From a virus, in IMG/VR virus record IMGVR_UViG_3300033148_002564, positions 1 to 41,252 of that record: a stretch of 41,252 nt of DNA. One strand, written 5' to 3'. The translations under genes and the position numbers were made by a program. The notes under the pieces were generated by a model, which was given only the letters and a program-made list of their open reading frames with translations, had not been told where the DNA came from and searched no databases. Shown piece by piece: positions 8,658 to 15,975 of the stretch (the first letter of the stretch is position 1; each line of letters opens with the position of its first letter).

Positions 8658-9855
8658 TGTAACCAAAGACGACCAAACTCCTACAAGTGTATCAAGTGGT
8701 GCATCGTCTAATGCGCTGCTCAAAAAACGATACCTGTTTATCATAGAAAATGATGCAGGTGAGCAGTTAGGCATGACTGAAAAATGGGATTTTGATTCTA
8801 TTATTAGAGAAGTGAATGGCACGGCTACGGTCACTATTACTACTGACAAAACAATAGATAGCTTTAACGACACTACCACTTCGTTAAATAACTCTATAAA
8901 AATAAGAGTAGCTACAGATACAACCGGAACTGATGGATTAGATTATTTTAGCGGATATATAATGCAAAGAACGTTAGTAGTAAATAAAGGAATAGAAAAA
9001 GTGGTTATAAGATGTTTTGGTAATATAAGCAAATTGTATCAATCAATATGGAGAGACGGAACTACCATAGTCCATGATTACAGTGCAGGTGATACAGCAT
9101 CTAATATCATCAAAGAGATAATAGATAATTACCGAACGCTTGACTCAAACATGAGAGTTAATTATTCAACAACCAGCGTAGAGAATAGCGGTACTACCGT
9201 TAAGGATATATTTGAAGCCGAGACGTTTGGTGATGGCTTAGACAAAGTGGCTAAACTGGCTTACACGGCAGACCGTATATGGTACTGGCGAGTCATGGGC
9301 GATGATGTGTTTACTTTCAAAAAAGCGGCTATCGGTGCAGACCATCAATTCATTATGAATAGAGATATTGTTAATATTACATTGCAGGAAGATTTAATAA
9401 ATTCCGCTAATGAAATATTTACATACTATAACAATACTGATACGAGGAGGGTAAGCGACTCATCAAACATTACCAGTTATGGTTATATATCCGATTTTGG
9501 CAAAGAAGCAAATGCTGCCGATACGAATACGGCAGATGAAATAGGTAATGCTTTGCTGGTAGCCAAGACTCCACCACTGTTAAAATTCACCATAGTTATA
9601 TCTGATAAATACACATCAGGTATAGAAACTATAAACCCAGGTGATACTTGCGAGATATTAAATGTACCGGAGTCTATAAGAAGTATGCTGTCAAGCAATA
9701 TGTTAATTACAAAAACTATATACACTAAAGACCAAGTGGAATTGGAACTGACAATAAAGCATCCATTACTTGAGTCAGAGCTTGAGAGATTACGCAAAGA
9801 ATTCCATACATCACAAACAAACAATTTGGCAAGTACAACATATACCGATGTATAA
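8650..9855 (+). CDS. Tail hub / baseplate protein (Tal or gp27-like)
   Basis: A 401-residue protein after the Dit-like and tip genes and before the fibre, where the tail-associated hub is expected. Features fitting hub proteins are FIIENDAGEQLGMTEKWDFD at the start, an IIRCFG/LYQSIWRDG core, 'GDGLDKVAKLAYTADRIWYW' near residues 198-217, and an INPGDTCEILNV strand motif typical of gp27/XkdQ-like proteins. It starts inside the previous gene (8-base overlap). Confidence 0.72.
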   Translation: MTDVTKDDQTPTSVSSGASSNALLKKRYLFIIENDAGEQLGMTEKWDFDSIIREVNGTATVTITTDKTIDSFNDTTTSLNNSIKIRVATDTTGTDGLDYFSGYIMQRTLVVNKGIEKVVIRCFGNISKLYQSIWRDGTTIVHDYSAGDTASNIIKEIIDNYRTLDSNMRVNYSTTSVENSGTTVKDIFEAETFGDGLDKVAKLAYTADRIWYWRVMGDDVFTFKKAAIGADHQFIMNRDIVNITLQEDLINSANEIFTYYNNTDTRRVSDSSNITSYGYISDFGKEANAADTNTADEIGNALLVAKTPPLLKFTIVISDKYTSGIETINPGDTCEILNVPESIRSMLSSNMLITKTIYTKDQVELELTIKHPLLESELERLRKEFHTSQTNNLASTTYTDV

Positions 9856-9865
9856 AATTTAAGTT

Positions 9866-9888
9866 ATACTGACAATAGAGGGGTGTAA
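9866..9888 (+). promoter_or_regulatory. Putative promoter and Shine-Dalgarno for the tail fibre
   Basis: TATACT (9866-9871) is followed by AGAGGGGTG (about 9880-9888), a good Shine-Dalgarno for the ATG at 9897. The -35 region is weak, so the promoter call is tentative while the ribosome site is clear. Confidence 0.45.
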
Positions 9889-9896
9889 TAGATAAT

Positions 9897-12425
9897 ATGC
9901 CATTACTCCCATTCGCAAATGCAGCACCGGATTTAACACCAATGGAAATAGGTGAGCCTGTTACTGGTGGCACGGCAAACTCCGTCTTATTTATAGACGC
10001 TTCCGGTAATTTAGCCGAAGACAACCCAGGCATCACTTATATTCCAGGCACAGGTCTGTCTCTTGACGATAATCTTCGTATAGCCAGTGACAGTTCCGTT
10101 ATTGACTTAGGTGGCACTACTGGAGATTACACTATCGGCTGGGACGGTTCTGATGCCGTCCATACCATAACTGCAGGAGATTTTGTATTTACTGGTGGCA
10201 ACGTCGGCATCGGGACGACGGAGCCGGGTAGCGCGCTTCATGTATCGGGGACAGGCGCAGATATTGCTTTAAGTTCCGGGGATACAAATGTAGTTGGAAT
10301 ACTGTCTGCAACTGACAGGGGAACGAGCAGGCAGGCACTTTATTTTAATCACGATGGATCTGCCTCGCTTAATGATGTATACATTGGTTCTGCCTTTGAG
10401 GTAGTAGACGGAGTTAATGCCCAAGCTCCGACGTATGAACACGCTGGCAGCGCAGTTGTAAATTCTAATTTTCTACAAATTGGGCATAGCGGCTTAGCCT
10501 ACAAATATGCTGCTGCCGGGGCCGTTGGCGATGCATATACTCCGACAACCGGATTCGTCATCGACACAAACGGCAACGTCGGCATCGGGACGACGGAGCC
10601 AACGGCAACTTTAGATGTAGATGGTGCATCCAATTTAGTGGCATTAGATGTTTTGGGAACGGCAAGTGGAGGTCTTGCACTTAATGTCAGTATAGGAAGT
10701 ACTGATACTGCTAAAAAAATAGCTGAATTTTCTGATAGTAGCGGACCAAAAGTAACTTTCAAAGCAGGCGGCAACGTCGGCATCGGGACGACGGCGCCTG
10801 GGGCGAAGTTACACACAAGAGGCGATTTCTATATTACTCACCCATCTGGACTGGGCGATAAGGATTGGATTAGAATGGCTTTAAATACTGAAGTTTCTGC
10901 AGGTGGAAGTTACGGTAGTTCTAACCGTATTTTATTTAAGAACCTCAGTCAAACAGGTACGATTAAATATGGTTCTATATTACATTTTGGAGGGATTGTT
11001 ACTGATAACACTCCATTTTTAATGTTCTCTGCTGATACAGCAATGACAAGACCTATTGATGGAACGATGCCAACTGGATCTCATATGGTCATAGATATAA
11101 ACGGCAACGTCGGCATCGGGACGACATCCCCTGACTCTAAACTTAACATTGTAGGAAGTAATTATCCTGTTATAAGAGGAACAAGAACAACCAGTGCCAC
11201 AAATTTAGTTGGTGCGGCTTTAGATTTCTTAATAAAAACTACAGGAGATATGGCTGCGGGTTTTGGTGGTGGTGTAACGTCTTCTGTTCAAGATGATACA
11301 GCAGGGCCTTATTATCTCGCAGGGTTTTATGGAATTAGAGAAAATACAGATACTACAGGTTCTTTCGCCATCATGACTCGTGACGGTGCAAGTTTTACAG
11401 AAAAAGCAAGAATAAAGAGTAATGGAAAATTCGGTCTTGGAACAACAAATCCGCAAGAACCATTCCATTTAGTAACTAGCGATTCTAATATAATTGTAAA
11501 ATTTGAAGGAACAGACGCCTCAACCGATTTAGTTGCAGGAGTGCCTACTGGAATAAACATTTATAATGTTAATACTGATGTAAATACTGGAACAGGAATT
11601 GATTTTAGTGGAAAAAATACAAATTCGGCCGAACATAGATACGCAAGAATATCGGCAAAGAATACCGTTAAGACTGCAGGTGCTGAAAGTGGAGAGCTGG
11701 CTTTTCTTACAAGAAACGCAGGAAGTTGGGCGGAAAGAGTGAAGATAGATAGTGCGGGTAAAGTCGGTATCGGGGAAGCAACGCCAACATCGGTTCTTCA
11801 TTTGAAAGCAGGCACGGCGGCAGCAAATACAGCGCCTTTAAAGTTTACAAGCGGTACATTACTGGGAACACCTGAGGCGGGAACAATAGAATACAATAGC
11901 AATAAAATATACATAACCAATAAGTGTGTGCAAAGAGCCATAGACAGAACTTCCGATGTAGCGGTTTCAACCGTAACAGTAGCGAATACAACTGATGAAA
12001 CGACTCTTTGGACAGGTTCAATAGATGCTAATTGCTTGGTTGCAGGCAATATGTTTATGTTTCATGCCGATGGAATAGTCTCAAATAACTCCTCAAACGC
12101 TACCGATGAAGTTACAGTCAGAGTGAAAGTCGGGGGAGTAACAAAAGTGACATTATCACCTGACACTAAACAATTAACGGATACTATGTGGCATATAGAT
12201 GCCAATGCTACACAAAGAACGCTTGGAGAGACGGGTGAAAGAGCGATACATATTCATATGGTAATAGGAGACCCTATCACGACAGGTGATGAAACATATT
12301 CAATCGGAATAACCTCCGTAGACACTACTGAAAATATGGACGTTACCATCACGGCGGAATGGGCTAGTGCCGACGCGAATAATACGATAAGTTTATATCA
12401 GGGTTTTATGAGATATAAAAATTAA
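9897..12425 (+). CDS. Tail fibre with GNVGIGTT repeats
   Basis: An 842-residue fibre, the likely receptor-binding protein. The N-terminus (MPLLPFANAAPDLTPMEIGEPVTGG) probably attaches to the hub. The shaft holds six GNVGIGTT-type turns: four near-identical, two diverged (GKFGLGTTNP, GKVGIGEATP). Each precedes an L-H/N-V strand, as in trimeric fibres of many environmental phages. The last 180 residues form a separate beta-rich head (VTVRVKVGGVTKVTLSPDT ... IGITSVDTTENMDVTITAEW), probably a jelly-roll tip. Confidence 0.82.
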   Translation: MPLLPFANAAPDLTPMEIGEPVTGGTANSVLFIDASGNLAEDNPGITYIPGTGLSLDDNLRIASDSSVIDLGGTTGDYTIGWDGSDAVHTITAGDFVFTGGNVGIGTTEPGSALHVSGTGADIALSSGDTNVVGILSATDRGTSRQALYFNHDGSASLNDVYIGSAFEVVDGVNAQAPTYEHAGSAVVNSNFLQIGHSGLAYKYAAAGAVGDAYTPTTGFVIDTNGNVGIGTTEPTATLDVDGASNLVALDVLGTASGGLALNVSIGSTDTAKKIAEFSDSSGPKVTFKAGGNVGIGTTAPGAKLHTRGDFYITHPSGLGDKDWIRMALNTEVSAGGSYGSSNRILFKNLSQTGTIKYGSILHFGGIVTDNTPFLMFSADTAMTRPIDGTMPTGSHMVIDINGNVGIGTTSPDSKLNIVGSNYPVIRGTRTTSATNLVGAALDFLIKTTGDMAAGFGGGVTSSVQDDTAGPYYLAGFYGIRENTDTTGSFAIMTRDGASFTEKARIKSNGKFGLGTTNPQEPFHLVTSDSNIIVKFEGTDASTDLVAGVPTGINIYNVNTDVNTGTGIDFSGKNTNSAEHRYARISAKNTVKTAGAESGELAFLTRNAGSWAERVKIDSAGKVGIGEATPTSVLHLKAGTAAANTAPLKFTSGTLLGTPEAGTIEYNSNKIYITNKCVQRAIDRTSDVAVSTVTVANTTDETTLWTGSIDANCLVAGNMFMFHADGIVSNNSSNATDEVTVRVKVGGVTKVTLSPDTKQLTDTMWHIDANATQRTLGETGERAIHIHMVIGDPITTGDETYSIGITSVDTTENMDVTITAEWASADANNTISLYQGFMRYKN
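10197..11785 (+). repeat. Near-identical DNA repeats encoding GNVGIGTT turns
   Basis: GGCAACGTCGGCATCGGGAC starts at 10197, 10572, 10770 and 11103, each extended by GAC. The spacings are 375, 198 and 333 bases, all multiples of three. Two diverged copies start at 11424 and 11757. The four copies are GC-rich and conserved at synonymous positions, unlike the surrounding AT-rich fibre sequence. Confidence 0.9.
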
Positions 12426-12427
12426 GG

Positions 12428-12433
12428 TATAAT
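12428..12433 (+). promoter_or_regulatory. Putative -10 box downstream of the fibre gene
   Basis: TATAAT lies just after the fibre stop codon and 25 bases before the ATG at 12459. The -35 region is poor, so this is only a possible start site for the small genes that follow. Confidence 0.35.
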
Positions 12434-12458
12434 TAAAATTATTATTAACTGAATATAT

Positions 12459-12674
12459 ATGTCAGAAACATGGGAAAAAAGAGAAACAACGGAAGAGCAA
12501 CCATTGCCTGAAACTCAATATGAGGTAAAGGATACTGTGGTTGTAAGAAGTGTGACTAAGTCACGACTGGAAGCTCAAGTTAGAGATATTGATACCCAAA
12601 TTTCTAATCTCGAAAAGCAAAAAGAAGAAGCCAAAGCGGATTTGGCTAAGATTGAGGAACTGGAAGCTAAGTAG
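12459..12674 (+). CDS. Small coiled-coil protein
   Basis: A 71-residue charged protein. Residues 35-71 form a heptad-like helix (SRLEAQVRDIDTQISNLEKQKEEAKADLAKIEELEAK) typical of a short coiled coil. It follows the fibre gene and precedes another coiled-coil protein of similar design. The two could be fibre accessory or assembly factors. No family is recognised. Confidence 0.65.
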   Translation: MSETWEKRETTEEQPLPETQYEVKDTVVVRSVTKSRLEAQVRDIDTQISNLEKQKEEAKADLAKIEELEAK

Positions 12675-12679
12675 AAATA

Positions 12680-12697
12680 ATTAGAAGCAATTAGAAG
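12680..12697 (+). repeat. Dispersed 18-base repeat, copy 1
   Basis: ATTAGAAGCAATTAGAAG, itself built from two TTAGAAG units, lies between two small genes. An exact second copy is at 25109-25126 in another intergenic region. Confidence 0.7.
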
Positions 12698-12706
12698 CTA
12701 AGTAAT

Positions 12707-12937
12707 ATGGATAAAAAAGAACCGACAATTAAAGACCTTAAAGCTGCGGCATTTGATATAGACATGCAAATTAAACAACTGCAGCAACGGTATAATGAGG
12801 TATTAACCGAGATAGCAAAAAGGCAGCAAGAGCCAGATAGACCAAAAGAAGTTAAGCAACCTGAAAAGCAACCTGAAAAGCAACCTGAAAAGCAACCTGA
12901 AAAGCAACCTGAAAAGCAACCCAACAAGCAAAAATAG
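12707..12937 (+). CDS. Coiled-coil protein with KQPE tandem repeats
   Basis: A 76-residue protein. Residues 8-42 form a helix with the same IDMQI / KQL spacing as the previous gene, suggesting a shared origin. The C-terminal part is five KQPE repeats then KQPN, giving a stiff, charged proline-rich tail. The DNA repeat is 12 bases and in frame, so copy number can change without breaking the gene. Function unknown. Confidence 0.65.
   Translation: MDKKEPTIKDLKAAAFDIDMQIKQLQQRYNEVLTEIAKRQQEPDRPKEVKQPEKQPEKQPEKQPEKQPEKQPNKQK
12854..12925 (+). repeat. 12-base in-frame tandem repeat
   Basis: Five perfect AAGCAACCTGAA units from 12854 to 12913 are followed by one variant unit (AAGCAACCCAAC). Confidence 0.92.
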
Positions 12938-12958
12938 TTCTTTACAAAGGAGAAGATT

Positions 12959-13150
12959 GTGACTGTATTTGTATGTAGTTGCTGCCGACGCTGGAATGAT
13001 AGCCCACATAAACCTGAGCATACGTGGGCTTGTCAAAACTCTTTACCTAGAGCGGAAGATCAGATCTTCTGCATTTGTCCCACTTGTAGGAATGCCAACG
13101 TCAAAAGGCTGGAAGAGGTTACTTGTGTCAGGACTAGCAGGGGTATATAA
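12959..13150 (+). CDS. Small Cys-rich zinc-binding-like protein (GTG start)
   Basis: A 63-residue protein with CSCC near the N-terminus and CICPTC in the second half, likely one zinc-ribbon site. The GTG start at 12959 is supported by a strong Shine-Dalgarno (AAAGGAG about 7 bases upstream), better than most in this genome. It is the last gene before a strong terminator. Function unknown. Confidence 0.65.
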   Translation: MTVFVCSCCRRWNDSPHKPEHTWACQNSLPRAEDQIFCICPTCRNANVKRLEEVTCVRTSRGI

Positions 13151-13184
13151 TATATGTACTTCACTACCTTTGTACCCTCTATCG

Positions 13185-13258
13185 CTAGAGAGAACCGAAC
13201 ACACACTCATGACCCTTGTTGGTCACTTTGAAATACCGTGTTCTCTCTAGCTTTTTTT
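13185..13258 (+). terminator. Branched intrinsic terminator of the late operon
   Basis: CTAGAGAGAAC (13185-13195) pairs perfectly with GTTCTCTCTAG (13240-13250), followed by a run of seven T. Inside is a second small stem, TGACC with GGTCA. It ends the + transcript that includes the virion genes. Confidence 0.85.
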
Positions 13259-13263
13259 ATCTA

Positions 13264-13309
13264 CAAAAAAAACATCACTCAAGGGCAAGTGTTGCCTCAA
13301 GTGATGTTT
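13264..13309 (-). terminator. Intrinsic terminator of the minus-strand mini-gene
   Basis: Reading on minus, AAACATCACT (complement of 13300-13309) pairs with AGTGATGTTT (13270-13279), with an inner TTGCC/GGCAA pairing, followed by an unbroken T-run (A-run 13265-13272 on +). It is back-to-back with the + terminator just upstream. Confidence 0.85.
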
Positions 13310-13318
13310 CTACACTTG

Positions 13319-13438
13319 CTATTCTTCTTCTACTTCTCCGACTGCTTCTTCTAGTGGGCCATCCAATACTACGTCTAGCCCTTCCTCACCGTCAACCTTC
13401 TTTGCGGTCTCCTGCAAGGCTTTTTCTAGTGCGTTCAT
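13319..13438 (-). CDS. Very acidic 39-residue protein in its own transcription unit
   Basis: The reverse strand encodes 39 residues opening MNALEKALQETAKKVDGE and ending EEAVGEVEEE, about a third of them Asp or Glu. It has a strong Shine-Dalgarno (GAGAGGAGGCG), a near-consensus sigma70 promoter about 65-90 bases upstream and an intrinsic terminator directly downstream, the best expression signals in the window. No family is recognised. Its size and charge are compatible with a host-takeover or DNA-mimic protein, but that is only speculation. Confidence 0.75.
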   Translation of the reverse strand: MNALEKALQETAKKVDGEEGLDVVLDGPLEEAVGEVEEE

Positions 13439-13501
13439 ATGTATCGCCTCCTCTCAATTTTTAATGTTCAGATGAAATCACTTGCTATTTCACCTAATAT
13501 A

Positions 13502-13530
13502 AGTATAGCACAGATTTATCCACAAGTCAA
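13502..13530 (-). promoter_or_regulatory. Near-consensus sigma70 promoter with a DnaA-box 9-mer
   Basis: On minus: TTGACT (13525-13530), a 17-base spacer, then TATACT (13502-13507). A perfect TTATCCACA 9-mer (13516-13524 on +) lies in the spacer. It drives the acidic mini-gene. Confidence 0.85.
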
Positions 13531-13568
13531 ATGCACTTTATTTCCTCTAGCCTTTTTTTATGTGAGTA

Positions 13569-13577
13569 TGTTATACT
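13569..13577 (+). promoter_or_regulatory. Extended -10 promoter, leaderless start
   Basis: TG-T-TATACT ends 6 bases before the ATG at 13584, so the transcript probably begins at the start codon. No Shine-Dalgarno is possible. Confidence 0.65.
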
Positions 13578-13583
13578 TGTGAT

Positions 13584-14015
13584 ATGACAAACTTTACAGA
13601 TAATTGGACTAGAGAAAAACAAAGGGAATATAATAAGCAATGGCGAAAGAAAAATAAGGATTACTTCAAAAAATGGAGAGAAAAAAATCCTAATTATTTT
13701 AAGGATTGGGTAGAAAAAAATAAGGATAAAATAAAAGTTTATGAAAAGAATAAAGTAGGTAACAAACAGTTTTTGGAATATAAAAGAAAATATTACTGGA
13801 GTAATAAAAAAACAAGAATAAAAGCCAGAGCTAGGGCTAGTATTAGAAACCAAGTAACTGCTAGAAGAATAAAGAAAGAGCCATGTGAAAAGTGTGGAAA
13901 CATAGATTCAGAAGCACATCATGAAGATTATAGTAAGGCCTTAGAAGTTAACTGGTTATGCAAGGAGTGTCACAAAAAATTACATGCTAAAATAAAACCA
14001 TCAATTTATAGATAA
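13584..14015 (+). CDS. HNH-like phage endonuclease or DNA-binding protein
   Basis: A 143-residue basic protein. Residues 1-80 are Lys/Arg/Trp-rich with repeated 'W..KN..YFKKW' units; residues 100-137 carry CEKCG, then EAHHEDYSKALEVNWLCKEC and HKKLH, a zinc-bound beta-beta-alpha arrangement typical of HNH proteins (His-His pair, CxxC on each side). Freestanding HNH genes of this type are common in phages and may cut DNA as homing or packaging-linked nucleases. It is transcribed from its own leaderless promoter, between two terminators and the lysis genes. Confidence 0.7.
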   Translation: MTNFTDNWTREKQREYNKQWRKKNKDYFKKWREKNPNYFKDWVEKNKDKIKVYEKNKVGNKQFLEYKRKYYWSNKKTRIKARARASIRNQVTARRIKKEPCEKCGNIDSEAHHEDYSKALEVNWLCKECHKKLHAKIKPSIYR

Positions 14016-14018
14016 ATA

Positions 14019-14027
14019 TGTTATAAT
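14019..14027 (+). promoter_or_regulatory. Extended -10 promoter of the lysis genes, leaderless start
   Basis: TG-T-TATAAT has a perfect -10 hexamer (14022-14027), ending 6 bases before the endopeptidase ATG at 14034. It matches the geometry at 13569. Confidence 0.7.
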
Positions 14028-14033
14028 AAACCC

Positions 14034-14483
14034 ATGTCAACACGTCCCGTAAATAAGAAATACCCAGTCACACTTGGCTTTAACGCTAGGTATCCTTGGA
14101 GCTGGAAGTATCGCTGGAACTCACCACTAAGATTCCTAGCAGGAGTTAAACATAAAGGTACAGATTTTGGTTGTCCTATAGGAACACAAGTAAGAGCACC
14201 AATCAATTTAATAATTCTCTCTACTTGTAAAGACGCAAATGACACTTACGGCAGACACATCTGGGCTAAGTCAGAGGACGGCAGTGTTAAACTATTATTC
14301 GCACACTTAGATGTAATAGCCAAAGCATCACGCAGGGGTAAGCACTGGCATGAGTCTGAGGTGTTCTGCTGGTCAGGAGATACTGGATGGTACACCAGTG
14401 GACCACACTTACACAAAGGCGCACAAAGAAAACTACATGGTAAATGGATGTGGATAGACCCTCTTGAAATCTATGGGAAATAA
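14034..14483 (+). CDS. M23 (LytM-type) peptidoglycan endopeptidase, endolysin
   Basis: A 149-residue zinc peptidase that cuts peptide cross-links in the cell wall. Motifs in order: His40-xxx-Asp44 (HKGTDFG), His91 (FAHLD), and His125-x-His127 (SGPHLHKG). There is no signal peptide, so it needs a holin-type partner for export. Two small membrane proteins follow immediately. The length is that of a bare catalytic domain without a wall-binding domain. Confidence 0.88.
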   Translation: MSTRPVNKKYPVTLGFNARYPWSWKYRWNSPLRFLAGVKHKGTDFGCPIGTQVRAPINLIILSTCKDANDTYGRHIWAKSEDGSVKLLFAHLDVIAKASRRGKHWHESEVFCWSGDTGWYTSGPHLHKGAQRKLHGKWMWIDPLEIYGK

Positions 14484-14694
14484 ATACACTATCGATTGGT
14501 GGTTTAATAATGTTTTTATAAGAATAGTATTACCTATTGTTTTAACCGGTCTAATAACATGGGTGACTAACATAAATGTAAAATTGCATGAACTGGAAAT
14601 AGCCGTAGTTCAGAATAAAGCAAAAATAGAAGCGATAGACTCTATAAATGAACGAGTAATAAGTATTGACAATTTTCTACGAAACGGGAGGTGA
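14473..14694 (+). CDS. Small membrane protein, putative holin or spanin-like
   Basis: A 73-residue protein with one membrane helix (about residues 15-34, FIRIVLPIVLTGLITWV) followed by a helical coiled-coil-like tail. The layout resembles haemolysin XhlA-type or class III holin-like phage proteins. The ATG at 14473 was chosen over an upstream TTG; it starts inside the endopeptidase gene (11-base overlap). Confidence 0.65.
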   Translation: MGNKYTIDWWFNNVFIRIVLPIVLTGLITWVTNINVKLHELEIAVVQNKAKIEAIDSINERVISIDNFLRNGR

Positions 14695-14699
14695 ACCAT

Positions 14700-14891
14700 A
14701 TGGACTACAAAACACTGGCAAAACAATTCGGACTGGAAGTGGCAAGAGTATGTGTGCTAGCTGTTATTCCCGTAATCTTGGCATATCTTGAAATCATATC
14801 TCCTGAAATAGCCGCTCTTATAACAGTAGCCCTGAAAGGAGTGGATAAAGCTGGGTATAAATCGGGTACAAAAGTTAAATTGCCTTTCTAA
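14700..14891 (+). CDS. Small membrane protein, putative holin
   Basis: A 63-residue protein with a hydrophobic helix (ARVCVLAVIPVILAYLEII) and a second weaker hydrophobic region (EIAALITVAL), ending in a Lys-rich tail. It lies between two wall-degrading enzymes, as holins do. The ATG at 14700 was chosen because GGAGGTGA lies at ideal spacing; the in-frame GTG at 14691 overlaps that site. Confidence 0.65.
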   Translation: MDYKTLAKQFGLEVARVCVLAVIPVILAYLEIISPEIAALITVALKGVDKAGYKSGTKVKLPF

Positions 14892-14897
14892 TAATTG

Positions 14898-14906
14898 TGG
14901 TATAAT
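14898..14906 (+). promoter_or_regulatory. Extended -10 promoter before the CHAP-like gene
   Basis: TG-G-TATAAT (hexamer 14901-14906) predicts a transcript start near 14913, about where the following open frame begins. Confidence 0.55.
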
Positions 14907-14947
14907 TAAACTCTATTCCTTTAAGTCTAAAATGGCTGATAGTTGTC

Positions 14948-15349
14948 GTGATAACTCTAATATTCGCCCACCCTACACCGGTAACGGCTATATCAGAACA
15001 TACGGATAGACTAGCAAGCTCACTTGTGGGATATTCCAGTCCAATAACAATAGAAGGTAATTGGCCTGAACCAAAACCGGCTCCGTCTACAGGACGGGGC
15101 TGTGTGCGTTATTTAAGACAAAAAGGTATCCCAGTACCACCTAACCCGTTAATCGCTTCCAAATATTTACCCGTGGACTCTACGGAGCTTCCACCGGAGG
15201 GTGTGCCTGTAATAATCGTATCGTATATATCACCTCTCGGTCATGTATCATGGGGCCAGAATATAGGAGGACGGTTAGTTAATATTTATGACTCGGCAGG
15301 AATGACTGAAGTGCCGTTAAGTGTGTATAAGGGGTACGTTAAAGTTTAG
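14948..15349 (+). CDS. CHAP-like peptidoglycan hydrolase, start uncertain
   Basis: From the GTG at 14948 this is 133 residues. A Cys in GRGCVRYLRQ, a His in SPLGHVSWGQ and IYDSAG afterwards follow the Cys-His order of CHAP/NlpC amidases. The frame is open back to 14906, and the upstream codons add SLKWLIVV, making a convincing signal peptide that ends HPTPVTA. No ATG lies in that stretch, so the true start may be a rare codon such as ATT at 14915. The only nearby ATG (14932) is in another frame. Its end overlaps the convergent HNH gene by 11 bases. Confidence 0.6.
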   Translation: MITLIFAHPTPVTAISEHTDRLASSLVGYSSPITIEGNWPEPKPAPSTGRGCVRYLRQKGIPVPPNPLIASKYLPVDSTELPPEGVPVIIVSYISPLGHVSWGQNIGGRLVNIYDSAGMTEVPLSVYKGYVKV

Positions 15350-15710
15350 TTATCAACTCTTCCCAATATTCAATAGTATCCTTGATAGTCTTAACACTAT
15401 CTCGTATCAATTCATCTCTCCACTTGTCACCAAGCATTTGTTGTAATTGTAATGTCATTACCTCGGCCTTACCACCACAATGCCATAGATAATGACACTT
15501 TCTGCATATAGGTATTAAATTACGCTCATCACATCGTAGATAATTACTTTGTGATTGACGTATAAAATGATGCGCCGTTACTGCCATATTATTACATAAT
15601 ATACAGCGCGGATGTTGCTTTAGTTTTTTTTCAGTAGCCAGTTCAACAGCTTTCTCTTTTAACTTTTGTTTCTTGCTCTTAGTTTTCATTTCTCTGTGTT
15701 TACTGCTCAT
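15339..15710 (-). CDS. NinG/Rap-like HNH protein
   Basis: A 123-residue protein with a Lys-rich N-terminus and the zinc-HNH core CILCNN, then AVTAHHFIRQSQ, then ICRKCHYLWH (two CxxC knuckles and the His-His pair). This resembles NinG/Rap recombination proteins of lambdoid phages, which act on branched DNA, and fits the Erf/YqaJ recombination module. It overlaps the previous minus gene as ATGA and is convergent with the CHAP-like gene. Confidence 0.75.
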   Translation of the reverse strand: MSSKHREMKTKSKKQKLKEKAVELATEKKLKQHPRCILCNNMAVTAHHFIRQSQSNYLRCDERNLIPICRKCHYLWHCGGKAEVMTLQLQQMLGDKWRDELIRDSVKTIKDTIEYWEELITKL

Positions 15711-15958
15711 GTCTTATTATAAAAACTTTTAACAAAATATCGTATATTACTTATCCCCTTTTCATGCATATAACTAGAGATTGTTTCCGCTTTATATGGG
15801 TTGGTTTTTATTGCACGAAGTAATATTGTATTAAAGGGTATACCTATTTTATCACATAATCTTTTAGCATCATAAGCAAGTCTATGCGGGGGCGGTTTAG
15901 TGAGTTTAGAGCTAAACTTATTAACATTGAAATCCGGTTTATAATACATTTCTAACAT
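15707..15958 (-). CDS. Unknown 83-residue protein in the rtcB operon
   Basis: A small basic protein with a helical middle (RLAYDAKRLCDKIGIPFNTILLRAIKTNP). It is not recognised. It lies 17 bases after rtcB and overlaps the HNH gene as ATGA, so it is clearly part of the minus-strand operon. Confidence 0.6.
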   Translation of the reverse strand: MLEMYYKPDFNVNKFSSKLTKPPPHRLAYDAKRLCDKIGIPFNTILLRAIKTNPYKAETISSYMHEKGISNIRYFVKSFYNKT

Positions 15959-15975
15959 TTTATTTGTTGGGTGGG

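Noticed and set aside
10197-11131. Diversity-generating retroelement template/variable repeat pair
   Set aside because: The fibre repeats are identical rather than adenine-variable, and no reverse transcriptase gene is present.
12691-12927. Minus-strand frame with repeated SGCF units
   Set aside because: It is the complement of the in-frame KQPE repeat of a better supported + gene.
13160-13320. + strand frames across the terminator region (12969-13250 and 13216-13464)
   Set aside because: They overlap the Cys-rich gene, two terminators and the minus mini-gene, and lack coding character.
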